Shown: in pieces, positions 19,704-30,800 of the stretch
Position numbering within the stretch: position 1 is the stretch's first letter
Layout: each line of letters opens with the position of its first letter
Assembly: GCA_036897095.1 (NCBI GenBank)
Contig: JAYMSP010001269.1
Location: forward strand, 1 to 34,154
DNA: 34,154 bases
Reading direction: 5' to 3'
Origin: Plantago elongata
Taxonomy: Eukaryota > Streptophyta > Magnoliopsida > Lamiales > Plantaginaceae
Made by a program: the position numbers and the translations under genes
Notes under the pieces: model-generated
Told to the model about the DNA's origin: nothing
What the model saw: only the letters and a program-made list of their open reading frames with translations
Databases searched by the model: none

Positions 19704-19717
19704 TGTATACTTTGTTC
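19704..19717. repeat. Left target duplication of the LINE
   Basis: TGTATACTTTGTTC, identical to 21364-21377. A 14-bp duplication fits target-primed reverse transcription. Confidence 0.82.
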
Positions 19718-21363
19718 CACAGTGTTCAAAGGCTAACCGGGCCTTCAACGGGGGATCCCATATCCCCACTCCTCCTTGTATCGGTTATATAATATCTTTA
19801 TCACACTTTACAGGAGCTAAAGCAGATTCTGGACTTCAACTTCCATTCCCGCTATGAAAGATTGAATATTATTAACCTCAGGTTTGCAGATGACTTACTT
19901 CTATTCTTCAGAAGGGATCCTGTTTCGATTCAGTTAGTGGTGGAGAAGTTTAAAACATATTACAGAGCCACGGGACTGAAAATCAACCCACAGAAGTGCA
20001 AGATATATTGCGGTGCAGTGAAGGAGAAGATCAAATGCAGCTTGAAGCATATCACGGGATTCCAGGAGGGAGACCTCCCTTTCTGGTACCTCGGTGTACC
20101 GTTGTCTAGTAAAAAACTCACTATGGGGCAGTGCCAACCACTAATAGACAGGATTGTCTCCCGGATTCGACATTGGAGTGCTAAATTACTTAGCTATGCT
20201 GGAAGAGTCCAATTGATTAGAAGTGTTTTGTTTGCGGTTACTAATTATTGGCTTCAATGTCTTCCCCTCCCCAAGGGTGTTTTAAAGCATGTTGAAGCTA
20301 TTTGTCGGTCTTTCATGTGGTCCAATAGTGAGACGATTACACATTAAGCCCCAGTGGCATGGGAGAATGTAAACCTAAAGCTCAAGGAGGATTACAGATT
20401 ACAGCATTAAAAGAGTGGAACCAAGCGTGTATGGTAAAACTTCTTTGGAACTTCTGTGGCAAGAAGGACAATTTATGGGTCAAATGGGTACATGTATATT
20501 GTATGCAACATGAGCAAATTCTACTATGAGAGGTTCCAAACTCATGCTCATGGATCTTCCGTGAAATACTTAGGACTCAAGATTTGGTGTCCCAAAATTC
20601 TATATGGGACACGGCATTGCTCCTACCACGATTCCATACTGGAAAAGTATGCCGCAGCTTGGTGGATACGGACGATCGGGCTCCTTGGCACACACTGCTC
20701 TACCGCAATGTGGTGCGACCAAGGGCACGTTTCGTCACGTGGTTAGTATGCTGGGAGAGATTGACTACGCACGAGAGGATGATGAGGTTTGGTGTTCTAC
20801 CAACCTCAATATGCTACTTCTGTCAAGCCACAGAAACACAAGAGCACTTGCTATTTGCATGCTCCATTATCGCGGAAATCTGGAAAAGCGTCCTGCAGTG
20901 GCTAAGGATACAACATAACCCACTATGTTGGCCATCAGAGTCGTTGTGGATATTACGCAAAACTCGAGGCAAGGGGTGGAGAGCCAAGCTTTTGAAGTTA
21001 GTCTTCACAAAACAATCTACGAGGTGTGAAAGTTTAGGAATGAGATATGCTTTGCTGACAACCCAGTTTTTCCCATAAATATCTATGTGGTTAGGAAGAT
21101 TTTAGATGTATTGGTTTATAGAACTTGGAAATGCCCAAAGATGAGGACCAGATTTTACATATATTGGTTTATAGAGCTTGGAAATGCCCGAAGATGAGGA
21201 CCCATGTTGGGTACCTGATGATAGGTAATTAGTAGTTTCTATAGGTCGGGAGAATAGTTTTGGTTTACTAGTCATTCGGTTTCATGTTGGATCGGTCTGA
21301 TCGACTTCTGCTATGTAATTACTTTTTTAATATTACTAGGACATTTGTTAAAAAAAGAAGAAC
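19718..21363 (+). mobile_element. 5'-truncated L1-type LINE
   Basis: A 1,646 bp copy inserted on the plus strand. It begins inside the reverse transcriptase at the GDPISPLLLV region and ends with an A-rich tail (TTAAAAAAAGAAG, about 21348-21361). Identical 14-bp target duplications flank it. Near the 3' end, 21106-21158 and 21159-21211 are a ~53 bp tandem duplication (TTGGTTTATAGA(A/G)CTTGG). Confidence 0.87.
19720..21078 (+). pseudogene. LINE reverse transcriptase and zf-RVT fragment
   Basis: Pieces in order: GDPISPLLLV (about 19752-19785, frame-shifted near GLRQ); RLNIINLRFADDLLLFFRR (19858-19915) with the catalytic Asp pair of motif C; a thumb-like region with GLKINPQKCKIYCG and PFWYLGVPLS; and ICRSFMWSN near 20310, followed by a stop at 20345. 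After further frame breaks, 20660-20900 encodes a zf-RVT domain (APWHTLLYRNVVRPRARF, CYFCQATETQEHLLFAC) with its CxxC...H...C ligands. No endonuclease domain is present because of 5' truncation. Multiple stops make it non-functional. Confidence 0.9.
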
Positions 21364-21377
21364 TGTATACTTTGTTC
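21364..21377. repeat. Right target duplication of the LINE
   Basis: TGTATACTTTGTTC, identical to 19704-19717. Confidence 0.82.
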
Positions 21378-22495
21378 AATGTTCTCCAAGTGTATGGATC
21401 CTAGTACACTTTTAGTTGAATTGTTTTTTCAATACTTGTTATTTGAATAATGACTTATGACCAGCACGGCAGCACCTATACGCGAAGTCTATATTTAGTG
21501 AAATTTGACTATTAATTATGCTGTCAACATCTTGGCAGTTTGACTACTCATTTCATCCCAAGATAGTTTTTACATTATGATTTTTCTTTCCTTCTATTAA
21601 GTGGGCTTGTTTAAATTATAATGATAGTAAAATATTTAATTAAATTAAATTAAATAATGAAAAAGTTGAACATATTTAACTGTTTTAGTATTTAAGATTA
21701 ATTTTATTATAATAGTCAATATCAAAAATGATTGAGCGGAGACCATTTAAATGCACAACTAATTTAGAAAGGGGGAGTATATATATTAGACTATTAGTAA
21801 AAAAAAATTGTCATTTTCCATAAAATAATTGAAATTATATATTGAAATTTAGCCATGTGTCAGCAGTCGACCATAAACTTAAATTAGAGTTTGAATTGCA
21901 TAAAGTCATCAAGATGCTCAACAGGCCGTACAACTTGTCAATAAATCACTTAACAAGTCATCACGCAAGATATAAATTACTTACAACTCTTTCCTTTGAT
22001 TCTCTCTTTTTTCCTATTCAAATTAAGCGTTGGTCGGCTTCCATCCGTATTCTCACTGTATTTCTATCGAAGTACGATTTTGTGTTGATAGTCGAGTAGC
22101 AAGATGAAATATCACGTAGACCTGTATTTAAAAAGTTATGAATTTCAACTTTTAAACTGGATAATTATACTCAGTGGGTGAAGCCACCAATTTTCCAGTG
22201 AGGACAATTGTCCACACTCCACCATTTTTTATTTTCATATATACTCAGTTTTATATAATTTGCCCACTTTCTAATTTATTTTTGTCCACACTCCAATTTA
22301 ATATTAAGGTCAAATTCTTAAAGTTTAATCTATATATTAACGTCTATCTTAGTATATATATTTTTCATACAAAATCAATCTCGAATAACTTCTTGTATGT
22401 ACTACAATTGACACACAGTTTCTAATATAGAATTAAAATAAAGAATAAAATATAAAAATATATTTTATATAGGTAGGTAGTTGACATACTATTTA

Positions 22496-22531
<36 letters not shown>

Positions 22532-23460
22532 GAGAGAACGAGAAATCATTACTTTTCAAAAAAGAGTTTACCTTAACGATGCGTATGAATTTAAATTAAG
22601 TATGTTGTTTGGAATAGCTATTAATTAAATGTAAATTATTTATAAATGCGCTAATTTCACATTAATATTTTTTCACTAATGCAAATTTTAATGGAAGAAC
22701 GCAACTGTTTTGCCCTTTCTAAACAATTTTGATTGTTTCATCCCTGATTATACTCTATATGGAGAATGGTGTATAGAGTTTAAAAATATATCAAATGATA
22801 AATTCGTTTTTGGCCAATCGTTGTTATTATAATATTATATTTTTAAAAAGAAATTGCAAGAAATTCAATTTTAAAATTTTCATGGAGACAAACTCAGTTA
22901 CATACTATTTTCGTTTGAATATCCTCCGAACTTAATACCGTACACAAGTGTGGAGGAAGAATATAAATATAAATGAATACATTCCACAAGTTTCTACAAG
23001 TTCAAACTTTTATATTAAGATACATAACTTCTAAGATATTATCTGAAATATGCCGCAGAAACGCAGATTAATGAAATACTCTTTATTAAAGGGAGAGGGA
23101 GTGGAGCTTGGTGGTGGGCCAGATCAAACCAAAAAGTGGAAAGTTGAGTTTGATAAGAGGGAGTTTAAATATCAATTGTAAATTTAAAATATGAATTATT
23201 TTAAATAAAAATAACACTCGAAAAAGGGTAAGCTAATATCATAATTTGAAAATTAAAACTAGAATTATTTAATTTTTAGTAATTTCTCTAACTATTTGAT
23301 TTACAATTTCAAATATGCAATTTTTATTTTCAAATAATGTAATTTTCTGAAAATTAATGTGATGTTGTTAAAATTTAATTAATGAAATTAATAATATAAT
23401 TGAAAAGAAAATGAAAAAATGAAAGGGTTTAAATCTAAAGAAATGAGAAAACAAAACAAA
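21378..23460. other. AT-rich intergenic DNA
   Basis: No gene is recognised. Short open frames at 21842-22099 and 22174-22425 are AT-driven and lack motifs. A GAAAGGGGGAGTATATATA end at about 21767-21785 is reminiscent of a Stowaway-like MITE terminus. A (TG)15 microsatellite sits at 22499-22528. Confidence 0.5.
22499..22528. repeat. (TG)15 microsatellite
   Basis: An uninterrupted dinucleotide run of 15 units, followed by a GAGGGAGAGAACGAG purine stretch. It is likely length-polymorphic. Confidence 0.95.
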
Positions 23461-24050
23461 CTTAAAATTACACTATCATAGAGAGTTGCAGAAGAATTTC
23501 AGGCATCCAACGTGGCAAAGTTGAACGCTTGCAACCGACGGGGATGGATTACAACTCCAGTTAAGGTTTAACACGATGCTTCAGTAACAAAGGGGGTTTC
23601 TAGGGTGTTTCTTGGATTAAGATTGCTTCACTGAACAATCCCTCTCTTGCAAAACAAATAAATAGTTTTTGATACCAACTCCACACTGTGGTGGTGTACC
23701 AAGTTTAGGTACTTCGTCGTGTCATCATGTATACAAATTCATCCGGGACACAACAAAGCCACTAAACCAACACAAAGCCACATTGGGGAAACTAATGGCG
23801 GTTATGAATTTGATATTATGAGACTTTTGGTTGTGTTCCTTTGATGTTTTTGAGACTTTTGGTTGTTTTCCTTCCCTTCCTAGTACTTTTGTAAAGTTTA
23901 GTAGTAGTCTTTTTCGTCGTGACTTGTTTTGTATCTAAATTTTAAACATTCTAAGGTTAATCCGTGTAAGGTTCCCTCACATACAAAAACACCTTCTTGT
24001 AATTAGTTCCATTGGAATGAAGTTGATTTAACTTTCCAAAATAAAAAACA
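23461..24050 (+). mobile_element. Possible LINE 3' tail
   Basis: A region less AT-rich than its surroundings ends in CATTGGAATGAAGTTGATTT, then AACTTTCCAAAATAAAAAA (about 24010-24050). This resembles the 3' UTR and A-rich tail of plant L1 elements. GAGACTTTTGGTTGT occurs twice, near 23820 and 23850. No reverse transcriptase motif and no target duplication could be confirmed. Confidence 0.3.
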
Positions 24051-24262
24051 CAGCCACAATAAGGTCCGATAAAGAAATCTCTTCACTCTTACGTAACATT
24101 TTTTCAATGCCTCACCTCTTACATCTCTCATAGTCCTCCCTTGCCCTCTCACCCAACACACTTAAAAAAAAAAGGCTCACATAACTTTCTTTAGACGTCT
24201 TAGACAGAGAATGTCAAGTTTTCCACTACAATTACAAGATGCACAAAGATGAGTGTAGAAGA

Positions 24263-24271
24263 TAATATCAA
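24263..24271. repeat. Left 9-bp target duplication of the Pack-MULE
   Basis: TAATATCAA here pairs with TAATGTCAA at 25594-25602 (8 of 9 bases). Confidence 0.78.
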
Positions 24272-24602
24272 TGGATAATTACATATACCCCTTGTTAGAT
24301 GTCCTTGTTGCAGATGGGTCCGCTAAAATCAACAATTACATCGAGGTCCATTTGCGTTGACCAGCTTAATTCACTGTACATTTGTCTTGCAATCCAAACA
24401 CGGACTTACGTGAGGATCGCATGAGGACTTGGATGTAATTGATTTGGTTTATCCGGTACTTACCCGTAAATTAATTTAGTTACCGTTATTTTCAAAAAAA
24501 TAGTCATTGGAAGGGAGAATAGGTGCTATTTTAACACAAAAAACATTTCATATAGGCCTCTTATTTCAGATTTTTTACAATTTATAGTGTCTAGTTAAGT
24601 TA

Positions 24603-24840
24603 TGCATTCATTAGCAGGTTCCTCCATGGGTAGCACTCTTGTAGCTTGTTGTCTTCCAACTGTGGTGTCTTCTTGTCTTCTTGTTGGTATAAATTCACAT
24701 GACAATTCGGCATGGATGAAATCTCCTCGAACTTGTGTTTGCACATTTTCTACCTCATGACACCATTCCGACCACCCATGCTTTGGACAACCCCAATAAA
24801 ACCTTACCTCCTATGGTTTAGACTTTTGAACGAATAGAAC
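24603..24840 (-). pseudogene. Unidentified coding-like cargo of the Pack-MULE
   Basis: On the minus strand from about 24812 the frame reads RFYWGCPKHGWSEWCHEVEN and stays open to a stop at about 24606 (...MEEPANECIT). The opening RFYWGCP faintly recalls the GRF zinc finger (RRFYGCP), but the remaining ligands cannot be confirmed. A GTAAGG at the start could be a splice donor or chance. It joins the ycf1-like piece across a stop, so the two are not one protein. The origin is unknown. It may be a captured nuclear gene end or element-specific sequence. Confidence 0.35.
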
Positions 24841-24882
24841 CGTTCGCTTAGTATAATTTGAATTCTTACAAACCGGACGACC

Positions 24883-25020
24883 ATTCCTTTTTCCATAACC
24901 TGAGCTCGGAGAAGGAATAGATAAGATGGGCCTACGGAGAATGTGGTAAGAAACCCGACAACGACCGAATTGACTAGCTTGATACAAAAGGGAATCCAAT
25001 TTCCGAATAGAAAATACAAA
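24883..25020 (-). pseudogene. ycf1: Chloroplast ycf1 (Tic214) N-terminal fragment
   Basis: On the minus strand the translation contains [20 protein letters not shown] followed by [11 protein letters not shown]. This matches the conserved start of the plastid-encoded Ycf1/Tic214 inner-envelope translocon protein, which reads [26 protein letters not shown] in land plants. About five residues between VVV and GFL are missing. Only about 45 of roughly 1,800 residues are present, and the frame is open only by chance beyond it, so this is nuclear-transferred plastid DNA, not a gene. It lies wholly inside the inverted repeats of the Pack-MULE. Confidence 0.85.
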
Positions 25021-25593
25021 TGTTGCATGATTTAAACTCCTACTTATTTTTTGGGATTGGTTGCGCGAATACACGCTTATTTTTTAAATTTTTTTTACTA
25101 TATATATATTTTTTACTATATTGCTATTACTATATATAGATAATTTTCTAGATATATGAAGAATCTAGACCACTCAATGAAAGCTTAACTTAACTAGACA
25201 CTATAAACTGTAAAAATCTAAAATAAGAGCCCAATATGTACTGTTTTTTGTGTTAAAATAGCACCAATTCTCCCTTCCAACGACTATTTTTTTGAAAATA
25301 ACGGTAACTAAATTAAGGTAAGTACCGGATAAACCAAATCAATTACATCCATGTTCTCATGTGATTCTCACATTGCAGTCGTAAACTTAAAGTTGTTTGG
25401 TCAAATGCAAAATCTGAAATTCAAACAAGGACAGAAATGACTTTTCCGGTTTTAAGGTCGTCGAAAATCAAATTCGTGGACCTGAATGTAATTGATTTTT
25501 ATCGACTAGAACTTTCATGTCATTGTTGATCCAGGTGGTAGCCATATGTAATTATCGTACCTAACAAACAGGGGTGGTAGATGTAATTTGCCC

Positions 25594-25602
25594 TAATGTC
25601 AA
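25594..25602. repeat. Right 9-bp target duplication of the Pack-MULE
   Basis: TAATGTCAA, pairing with TAATATCAA at 24263-24271. Confidence 0.78.
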
Positions 25603-27834
25603 CCTCCGCCACAGAGAGTAACAGACTGATAGTTGAAAGTACTTCTTCATACTCTACTAATATCAACCATACAACATCCACACATGTTAAATCAGTATCC
25701 GGACAGTATTTACTAATCAACTACAAGAGATTGTGTATGCATCATCAAATCCATGAAAGAGATGTCAATAGAGGAGCTAACATAATTTATCCCTGCAAAG
25801 TTGCAGTATTGAGTTTTGCCGTCAACAACAGTAATGCACAACTAGCTGAGAAACAACCTCCGTACAATTCAGCCCCTGCAGGGAAATGTAGAATGAAAAA
25901 AGCAATCAGTTTACAAGACAGGCTAGGCTAACCTTCTCTAATGATAACTTAACAATAGATTCTGGGTAACGAATGTCAACTATGCACATCTAAGTCTCAC
26001 AGGCTAACACCCAGGGTTGAAATAAAATCAAATAACAGAGGAAATTATTGTTGGATAATGCACTATTTACACATAAACAATTGTCCATACATTTATTTTG
26101 CTTTTTAAAACCGCCATCATTATGTTTCAACATTCACATACTTTACTTTCAGACCCCATGATCATGTCATGAAGTTTCATACAATTTTGAAGGAAAAAGA
26201 AAAGAGAAAAATATTGATTATAATGAAAATGAATATAACTTTTTAATTTTGCTACCTTGGTTCTGGTATGCAATTTTTTACATTTGTTCAATGTAAATAA
26301 AGGGGGGGGGCCGGGAGGCGTGGGGGTGGTGTGCGCAAAATCATTTCAACAATGATTTTTTTTTAAAAGTTCAAATGTGGAGGCGTCATAAGATGAATAT
26401 ATTGAACTTGGAGGGGTTATAAAGTACTAAAAATCTATGCAAAATATAATACAATGATGCGATTTCTTCAACTTTTTGACAAAAATAATAAACGGATTAT
26501 AGCATTTTAGTCATAGCCAATTAGACAGTATTTCAATTTGGTCAACAATTTTTTTGTCATTTCACTTCGATCATGTGGCTGGAGCTGCTTTTCTTATTAG
26601 GATCAACCACAAGATAAAAGGACAGGATAGGGACCTAGTTTATGTGTATCTCAAGCTCTTGTTGCTTTGAGTTTGTCTTACTGTTCTCTAGTTGGGTTTC
26701 TCAGTCAGTTCGTTTGCTAAAGCTGGGTTTTGTTGAAATTTGTCGGCAGGTTTTGTTGTTACAGGGGAAGTATTTTCTGGATGGTTGCAATAAGATTGTC
26801 CATTGTCAAGCTCCAGTTGCTGTGAGTTTGTCCTTGAAGCCCGCCTCTTTCTCAAACAAGGCTGATACATTGGCTAACCTGGAAAATGATGGATTGGTCA
26901 TGGATCTGATCCAGAGGCAAGTGGATGTATTTTCGGGATGGTTGCAATAAGATTTGGATTTTTGGATCACAAACATTGCTTGGAGTCTTAGCATATGAGT
27001 TTGATTTGTAGTGGCAAGTATTTGTTGCAAGATAGCTAGAAGTCATTAACCTGGTTTAGAGCTTCTCTATTTTTATAAGGTTTGGGATTTGGGTTAGACT
27101 ACACTGGTCTAGTTACAAGGTTGTTGATATTGCGGATTGGGGGTATTCCCCACTCATGTTGAACTGTTTCTCTTGGGCTTCAATGGATTTTAATTTTGTA
27201 ACGAAAATATGTTAGCCAATGATGAATAGAGTGGGGCCATCCAACCTAATTGAATGCATACTATGTCACTAAACAAACTAAATTAACTGGTTGTTAGTAG
27301 TTAATATTATTAATCTGGTTGGATATAAACGAAGCTCATCATCAGAAAGTCCATCAGTAATGTAAAATTTATTATTATGATGCAAGAGAAATGCATACTG
27401 AAACCAAGAGCACAAGGTCCTGGATGCAGTAAGTAGGATAAATAGTTATATAGAGGTAGTGAAAGACCAACTCACCTTGGGTGTGAAGATGACGTTAACA
27501 AAGATCAAGCAGAGGTAATAAATTCAGAAAATGATTCAGCAGGGTTCCGTGCATAACACCCACTCTATCGATCATAATTTGCAGCTTTATTGATGTTTTG
27601 GAGTTCATCTAGTTTCTTATCTTCCACAGTTACACTTTTCAAACATTAATAGTGAAATTATTTAGGTAGTAAAATATTTGGTGCTTGAAAGAAATTTTTT
27701 TGGAAAGTTTCTTAATTTGAGGTCATCATTGCATAGAGGTCATCCTAATCATGTATTCGGCAAACCAATTTTACAGGAAGTCCCAGAAGGGACATAATTT
27801 ACTTAAAATAGACATTGATCACATACCTACGACC
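25603..27834. other. Intergenic or PTPA 3' region
   Basis: No gene is recognised with confidence. A plus-strand open frame at 25596-25931 and another at 26642-26950 lack family motifs. In the second, AAGTATTTTCTGGATGGTTGCAATAAGATT-like sequence occurs twice (about 26769-26798 and 26924-26953), an internal ~155 bp repeat. A G-rich run (GGGGGGGGGCCGGGAGG) lies at 26302-26318. Because the PTPA 3' end shows splice-like sites (GTATGT at 27829, and CACCCAAG followed by GTGAGT at 27475), part of this region may be its untranslated exons. Confidence 0.35.
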
Positions 27835-30800
27835 TCAAGAACTTGCTTGTTTAGATGTCTCATTTGATTCCTCCCTGCAAAAACAAAAACAAAATATCAG
27901 TATTACTTACCCTGCAACTTTCGCCAAAGCCAAACTGGCAAACTAGTTACACCCTATGTACAATGAACCAGCAATAAAAAGCTCAGCACATATTTATCCA
28001 GTCAGCTCTGACCAAAACTACTTACACCCTTATTACAATAATGAACCGATCAAAAGCTGCTAAGCAGATATTCCAACAAGTTCCATACCTGATTGTCGTG
28101 ATAAAAATCCACCGGAGTGAGCACTAAATGATGATTTTAACTTTACCAGGACTGGAAATGAGACATCATACAGAGAAAACATAACCCAGAGCTCGCTTGA
28201 TAAATGACATTATCGTCTAGAGATTTTACATGTAGTAACCTATTTTGCACTGACCATACAAACCTTGACCTAAACCAGAGACTATATTCTGAGTCCACAC
28301 TAAATGAACAATGAGCGTAAATGAGTAAAGCAATTAAGGCAACAAATAGCCTATTGTCTGAATCTTTGCAACTATTGATGCTTAGCAGAGGATCAATTTT
28401 CAAGGTGATTGCTGCAATGAGTATAGCAATTGCTAATAGCTAGGACTTATCATGAGAGCAGGACATAGACCATGCATCTAATGCTGAAGCTGGTGTCTTA
28501 CATTTTAACAAAAAAAATTAAACCAAAAAAGAAAAAAGAACAAGCATTCATAGCACACCAGATGAAATGGCAATGATAAAAGTTAATCCCAATTCATCAA
28601 CTTACGATACACTCCTATATAAGAAAAACACTGCTTACCATTTGATAATTGAACCGAAAAGAAAATGTTGCATGATTGGGACCTTCTCCAAAACCTCTAG
28701 TCTGTACATCTTAAGCAGTCCACTATTTACTTTATTCCAAGTAGCAACTGCAGTAATGTCATCCAACATGGGTGAATGCTCAGCAAACAACCCTTTCTTC
28801 ACCTTCTTTATAAATGCAATGCATGAAAGGTATAGATACTCTTTCGAGTAATTTTCCACAATATCCTCATTATGGATCGATTTCGGCTTCATATACTTGT
28901 GATCAATCAACTGCGACGAGCCGAATATAAATGGCAAGAAGTGATAGTCATCAAGTCCCCACACACCATGGGACCCGGCAGGCTCTAAGGTATAAGTAAG
29001 CTGCAGTTTTCTCATCAAATCCAAGTACTTGACAAACACTCTAGACACCAATGCTTGATAATCCTCTTCTCGCACAATTCCCAAACTCGCCAAACAATAC
29101 AACCATGCAGCAAAATTGGTCTCGTGCCCCGTGCCTTGTTGATGAAAAAAGAGTGTTAAATACATCAGGCCACACCATTTCCAAAAAATAAATAAATCCT
29201 AGTATGGATCTTATAAACATATAGGAAAACTAATGCATTACTGGCATTTAACAGGTCTTGCATCAAACAAAAGTTTGAAACTGATGTACAATTAATTTTC
29301 TAGGGTAAAAAATCTTGATTTTACTGATGATAATTACAAGGGCAGTTCTCTAAGCACAGGATGATGCAAGAAAACAATGAACATTGGGAAAGTCAGATGT
29401 TCTCTCGAAGTATTTCTATAACTAGATAAACAGATAATCATATTGATCATATAATTTCAGTTGAGAAACCTCTTAGCCGAAAACCTCAGTACATAGCTGG
29501 GACAAAAACCAAGGAACATTTTGTTGCATAGTATTTCAAAACATTTTCCGGACATTTTGTTACATAGAATTTCAAAACATTTTCCGAATAAAGACATTTC
29601 CATTACCAAATACATAACTGTAGTGATCATAATATTTTTTTTAAATGAAGTTTCCACCAAAACTTAGATATGTTTGGCTCTCAGATAAGCTGAAAGTAAA
29701 ACAAAGGAACATTTTAAGTATTCCTAAAAAATACATTTTTGAAGATTACAAAGCCTTTCTATATATTGGAAGTCCAACAATTTGATGCAACTTAACCATC
29801 CTATATACTGAACACGATTACGTTTGGACAAGTGTATTCTCAAAGTGATTTTGTAACTAGATTAACAAATAACAAGAGTAGTCACATGGCATAAGCTTCA
29901 AAACTTATTCGACCAAAACCTCAATACATTTCAGAGCCTGAACAGGCTGAAATGAACACGAGGAATATTTGTGCATAGTTTTTCAACACATTTCTGACCG
30001 AGGATTACAAAACCTCTCAAATGTTAGCAGTACTACATTTTTAGCACATTAATTCGATCAATGAGAAGTTGATCAGTCCTTGTAACAAATTATCCAGCAT
30101 GTAAACTGGAACCGAAAACAAATTCCAGAGCAGTTTATGACCTATACATGAAGTATTGCCAAAGCGAAGCTCACAAACAGTTTACCATAATCTATCTTTG
30201 CCGAATATCCATAATCGAACACATGATCATAGAAATCAAATAATTTGAAATTTTGGAACATTTCCACCAGTACCTCAGGACATTTTATCTCTTATATAAT
30301 CTGAAACAAAATCAGAAATGGCATAGCATTTCAAACAACGCATTTCCGAGGATTGGAAAACCTCTCCAAATTTTAACAGTCCTACATCTTTTCAATAGGT
30401 GAATTCGATCCTCGACGGAAATGAAGTCAAGTCTCAGTGCTAGAATGCCACGAGTGCATGGGAATATTCGAGAATTAATATAACTGAATAAATTCCACAT
30501 CCTTATCTAAAAGCTCATGTTCTACAGAGAGGCTGATTTCAACCTCTTTGGGGTCTAAATGATCAAGCTTTTAAAGAGTTGTGCAATTTACTCATTTATA
30601 TTAATTCTTCGGTACTTATTAGTTATTACACTTATCCATACTATAAACTGGTAATGATGCCGAATCATAAAGGAATCGCAAACAGCGTTTGCCTACTTTA
30701 ACTCTATAACCTATGCGTCTGGAACCGCCAAAGCTACCAGTGAAGCACACGAATTGCTAAGGCGCTAACTTTAAAGAGTGATCAAATCAGTTCCTCCTAG

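Larger units (their letters stand above)
24272..25593. mobile_element. Non-autonomous MULE carrying plastid DNA (Pack-MULE)
   Basis: The element is 1,322 bp. The left end is (T)GGATAATTACAT and the right end, other strand, is GGGCAAATTACAT. Long terminal inverted repeats run at 24272-24602 and 25188-25593. The inner ends are complementary: TTTATAGTGTCTAGTTAAGT at 24581-24600 and ACTTAACTAGACACTATAAA at 25188-25207. A 9-bp target duplication flanks it. The termini match those of the 5.9 kb MULE at 1218-7073, so that family's transposase presumably mobilised it. The 585 bp cargo, 24603-25187, contains a chloroplast ycf1-like segment and a second unidentified coding-like piece. No transposase is encoded. 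Confidence 0.87.

Noticed and set aside
19462..19857. 131-codon ORF as a host gene
   Set aside because: It has no motif, and its 3' part is out-of-frame LINE reverse transcriptase across the insertion point at 19718.
24804..25074. Working ycf1 or other plastid gene
   Set aside because: Only about 45 codons of Ycf1 are present, with an internal deletion, inside a transposon; the longer frame beyond is chance.
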